From: an uncultured Clostridia bacterium
GTDB lineage: Bacteria; Bacillota; Clostridia; Lachnospirales; Lachnospiraceae
Length of the DNA: 6,851 bases
Direction: 5' to 3'
NCBI GenBank assembly: GCA_946620335.1
Contig: CAMONF010000242.1
Span: 1 to 6,851 of the forward strand
Shown: positions 6,210 through 6,851 of the stretch, one piece after another
Numbering within the stretch: position 1 is the first letter of the stretch
Layout: each line of letters starts with the position of its first letter
Notes under the pieces: generated by a model
What the model was told of the DNA's origin: nothing
The model's database searches: none
Seen by the model: only the letters and a program-made list of their open reading frames with translations
Program-made: the position numbers and the translations under genes

Positions 6210-6677
6210 CTACAGCCTGAGCCCCAGTTCTTCATTGATCCGCTGCATCCTCCTCTTCTCCTTGCCCGACATAATATATGACGGATCATAGAGCACCCGC
6301 TGGAGAACATCCGCGTCCTTCAGGACCTCGTCCAGCGGCAGATGACGCGTCTCTTTGTCCGAATGATAATAAATTGCGCCGGCCACCGCCTCTATCTCCT
6401 CAGGCGTGAAGCATCCCAGGTCCTCCATAATTTTTTTGGCCATGCCGGCTCCTTTATGGGCATGTTCCTTTCCGGTCATGGCTGTGTAGCGGTAAATATC
6501 ATGTAAAAGACCTGCGATTACAGCCAGTTCGACGGGAAGCCCACGACGTGAGGCCAGAAGTGTGCACAGTTGGGAGACACCATAAATATGCAGAGAAGCG
6601 ACGCGGCTGACTTCCGGGGAGGGGATGGCGTCAAGGACCTGGTTGATTTCCTGGCGGATGAGATCTATTCTGTCCAT
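6210..6677 (-). CDS. HD-domain metal-dependent phosphohydrolase, substrate unknown
   Basis: The 155-residue soluble protein is a compact HD-superfamily enzyme, expected to hydrolyse a phosphate ester or nucleotide using metal ions. The motif order fits the family: H30 (SLHIYGV), H59-D60 (AGLLHDIYRY), H74 (EHAHKGAG), H105 (YYHSDKET) and D121 within KDADVLQ. It contains no partner domain such as GGDEF, RelA synthetase or PAS. Length is normal for a stand-alone HD protein. ATG 6677 has an AAAGGAG box with a 5-nt spacer after GGAG (6683-6686). The adhesin gene follows on the same strand, but 240 bp, a palindromic repeat and a separate promoter intervene, so co-transcription is doubtful. A residual link to nucleotide or tRNA metabolism cannot be judged from sequence. 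Confidence 0.92.
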   Translation of the reverse strand: MDRIDLIRQEINQVLDAIPSPEVSRVASLHIYGVSQLCTLLASRRGLPVELAVIAGLLHDIYRYTAMTGKEHAHKGAGMAKKIMEDLGCFTPEEIEAVAGAIYYHSDKETRHLPLDEVLKDADVLQRVLYDPSYIMSGKEKRRMQRINEELGLRL

Positions 6678-6705
6678 GGTTGCTCCTTTCTGGGGTTTTT
6701 ATAGA

Positions 6706-6851
6706 TCAGGGTGAATTGTACCCCTTGTCAAGGACACAAGCGATTTTAGTTGGGGACTTTTTTGGCCAGTTATGATTCGTGTTCTCCGTCCAATGGACAT
6801 GGGCAATTTCAGATCCCATGTTTTGGACATATGGCGCCTGAGATTTTAGTA
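6706..6851. other. Gene-poor right edge with short repeats; possible mobile-element end
   Basis: No recognisable gene is present here. The minus strand is open for 47 codons from the window edge to a TGA at 6706-6708, but the translation (for example AHVHWTENTNHNWPKK) matches no family I know. The DNA carries several short repeats: GATTTTAGT at 6742-6750 and again exactly 100 bp on at 6842-6850, TGGACAT at 6794-6800 and 6824-6830, and the palindromes CCTTGTCAAGG (6723-6733) and GTCCAATGGAC (6789-6799). Clusters of short repeats resemble the ends of some insertion sequences, such as the IS21 family; that is a weak inference. The minus strand has TTGACA (6726-6731), but the nearest TATAAA (6698-6703) is 22 nt away, so no good promoter for the HD gene can be assigned. 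Confidence 0.3.

Noticed and set aside
6698..6731. TTGACA and TATAAA as a promoter for the HD gene
   Set aside because: The 22-nt spacing is too long for a sigma-A promoter, and the alternative TACAAT at 6715-6720 lies only 5 nt from the TTGACA.

Overview
The window looks like chromosomal DNA from a GC-rich Clostridia-type Firmicute, perhaps Lachnospiraceae or Oscillospiraceae. This is inferred from strong GGAGG-type ribosome binding sites, sigma-A-like promoters (TTGTAA/TATAGT, TTGCAA/TATTAT, extended -10 TGGTATAAT), a Gram-positive-style surface protein with pilin-like domains and no outer-membrane signals. No rRNA, tRNA, CRISPR array or complete insertion sequence is visible.

Layout. (1) Positions 1-930, minus strand: the first 310 codons of an aconitase-superfamily hydratase, cut by the window edge. 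It has a good promoter about 200 bp upstream and a long GC-rich leader able to fold into several hairpins. (2) 1313-2644, plus strand: a membrane-anchored CapA/PgsA-type protein, transcribed divergently from the hydratase out of a shared 382-bp intergenic region. (3) 2648-2785: a repeat element made of a diverged 52-bp tandem copy plus a perfect 40-bp inverted repeat. It lies between convergent genes and probably terminates both. (4) 2784-5969, minus strand: a 1061-residue exported, membrane-anchored surface protein with DUF11-like, SdrD-B-like and Spy0128/FctA-like pilin domains. It has its own extended -10 promoter. (5) 6052-6200: a second, more elaborate palindrome of the same repeat family. 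(6) 6210-6677, minus strand: a 155-residue HD-domain phosphohydrolase. (7) 6706-6851: DNA with no clear gene and several short repeats, possibly the edge of a mobile element.

How the parts relate. The CapA-type protein and the large adhesin-like protein are both predicted to sit outside the membrane and are transcribed toward each other, so this is plausibly a small cell-envelope locus. The hydratase and the HD protein have no evident functional link to them. The most unusual content is the repeat family: two elements sharing a GGAATCAGGGACGG core bracket the adhesin gene, and the two arms of each palindrome are identical even where one carries an internal 17-bp duplication. That implies the arms evolve in concert. 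I see no convincing new multi-gene system; the repeat family and the adhesin architecture are the best leads.
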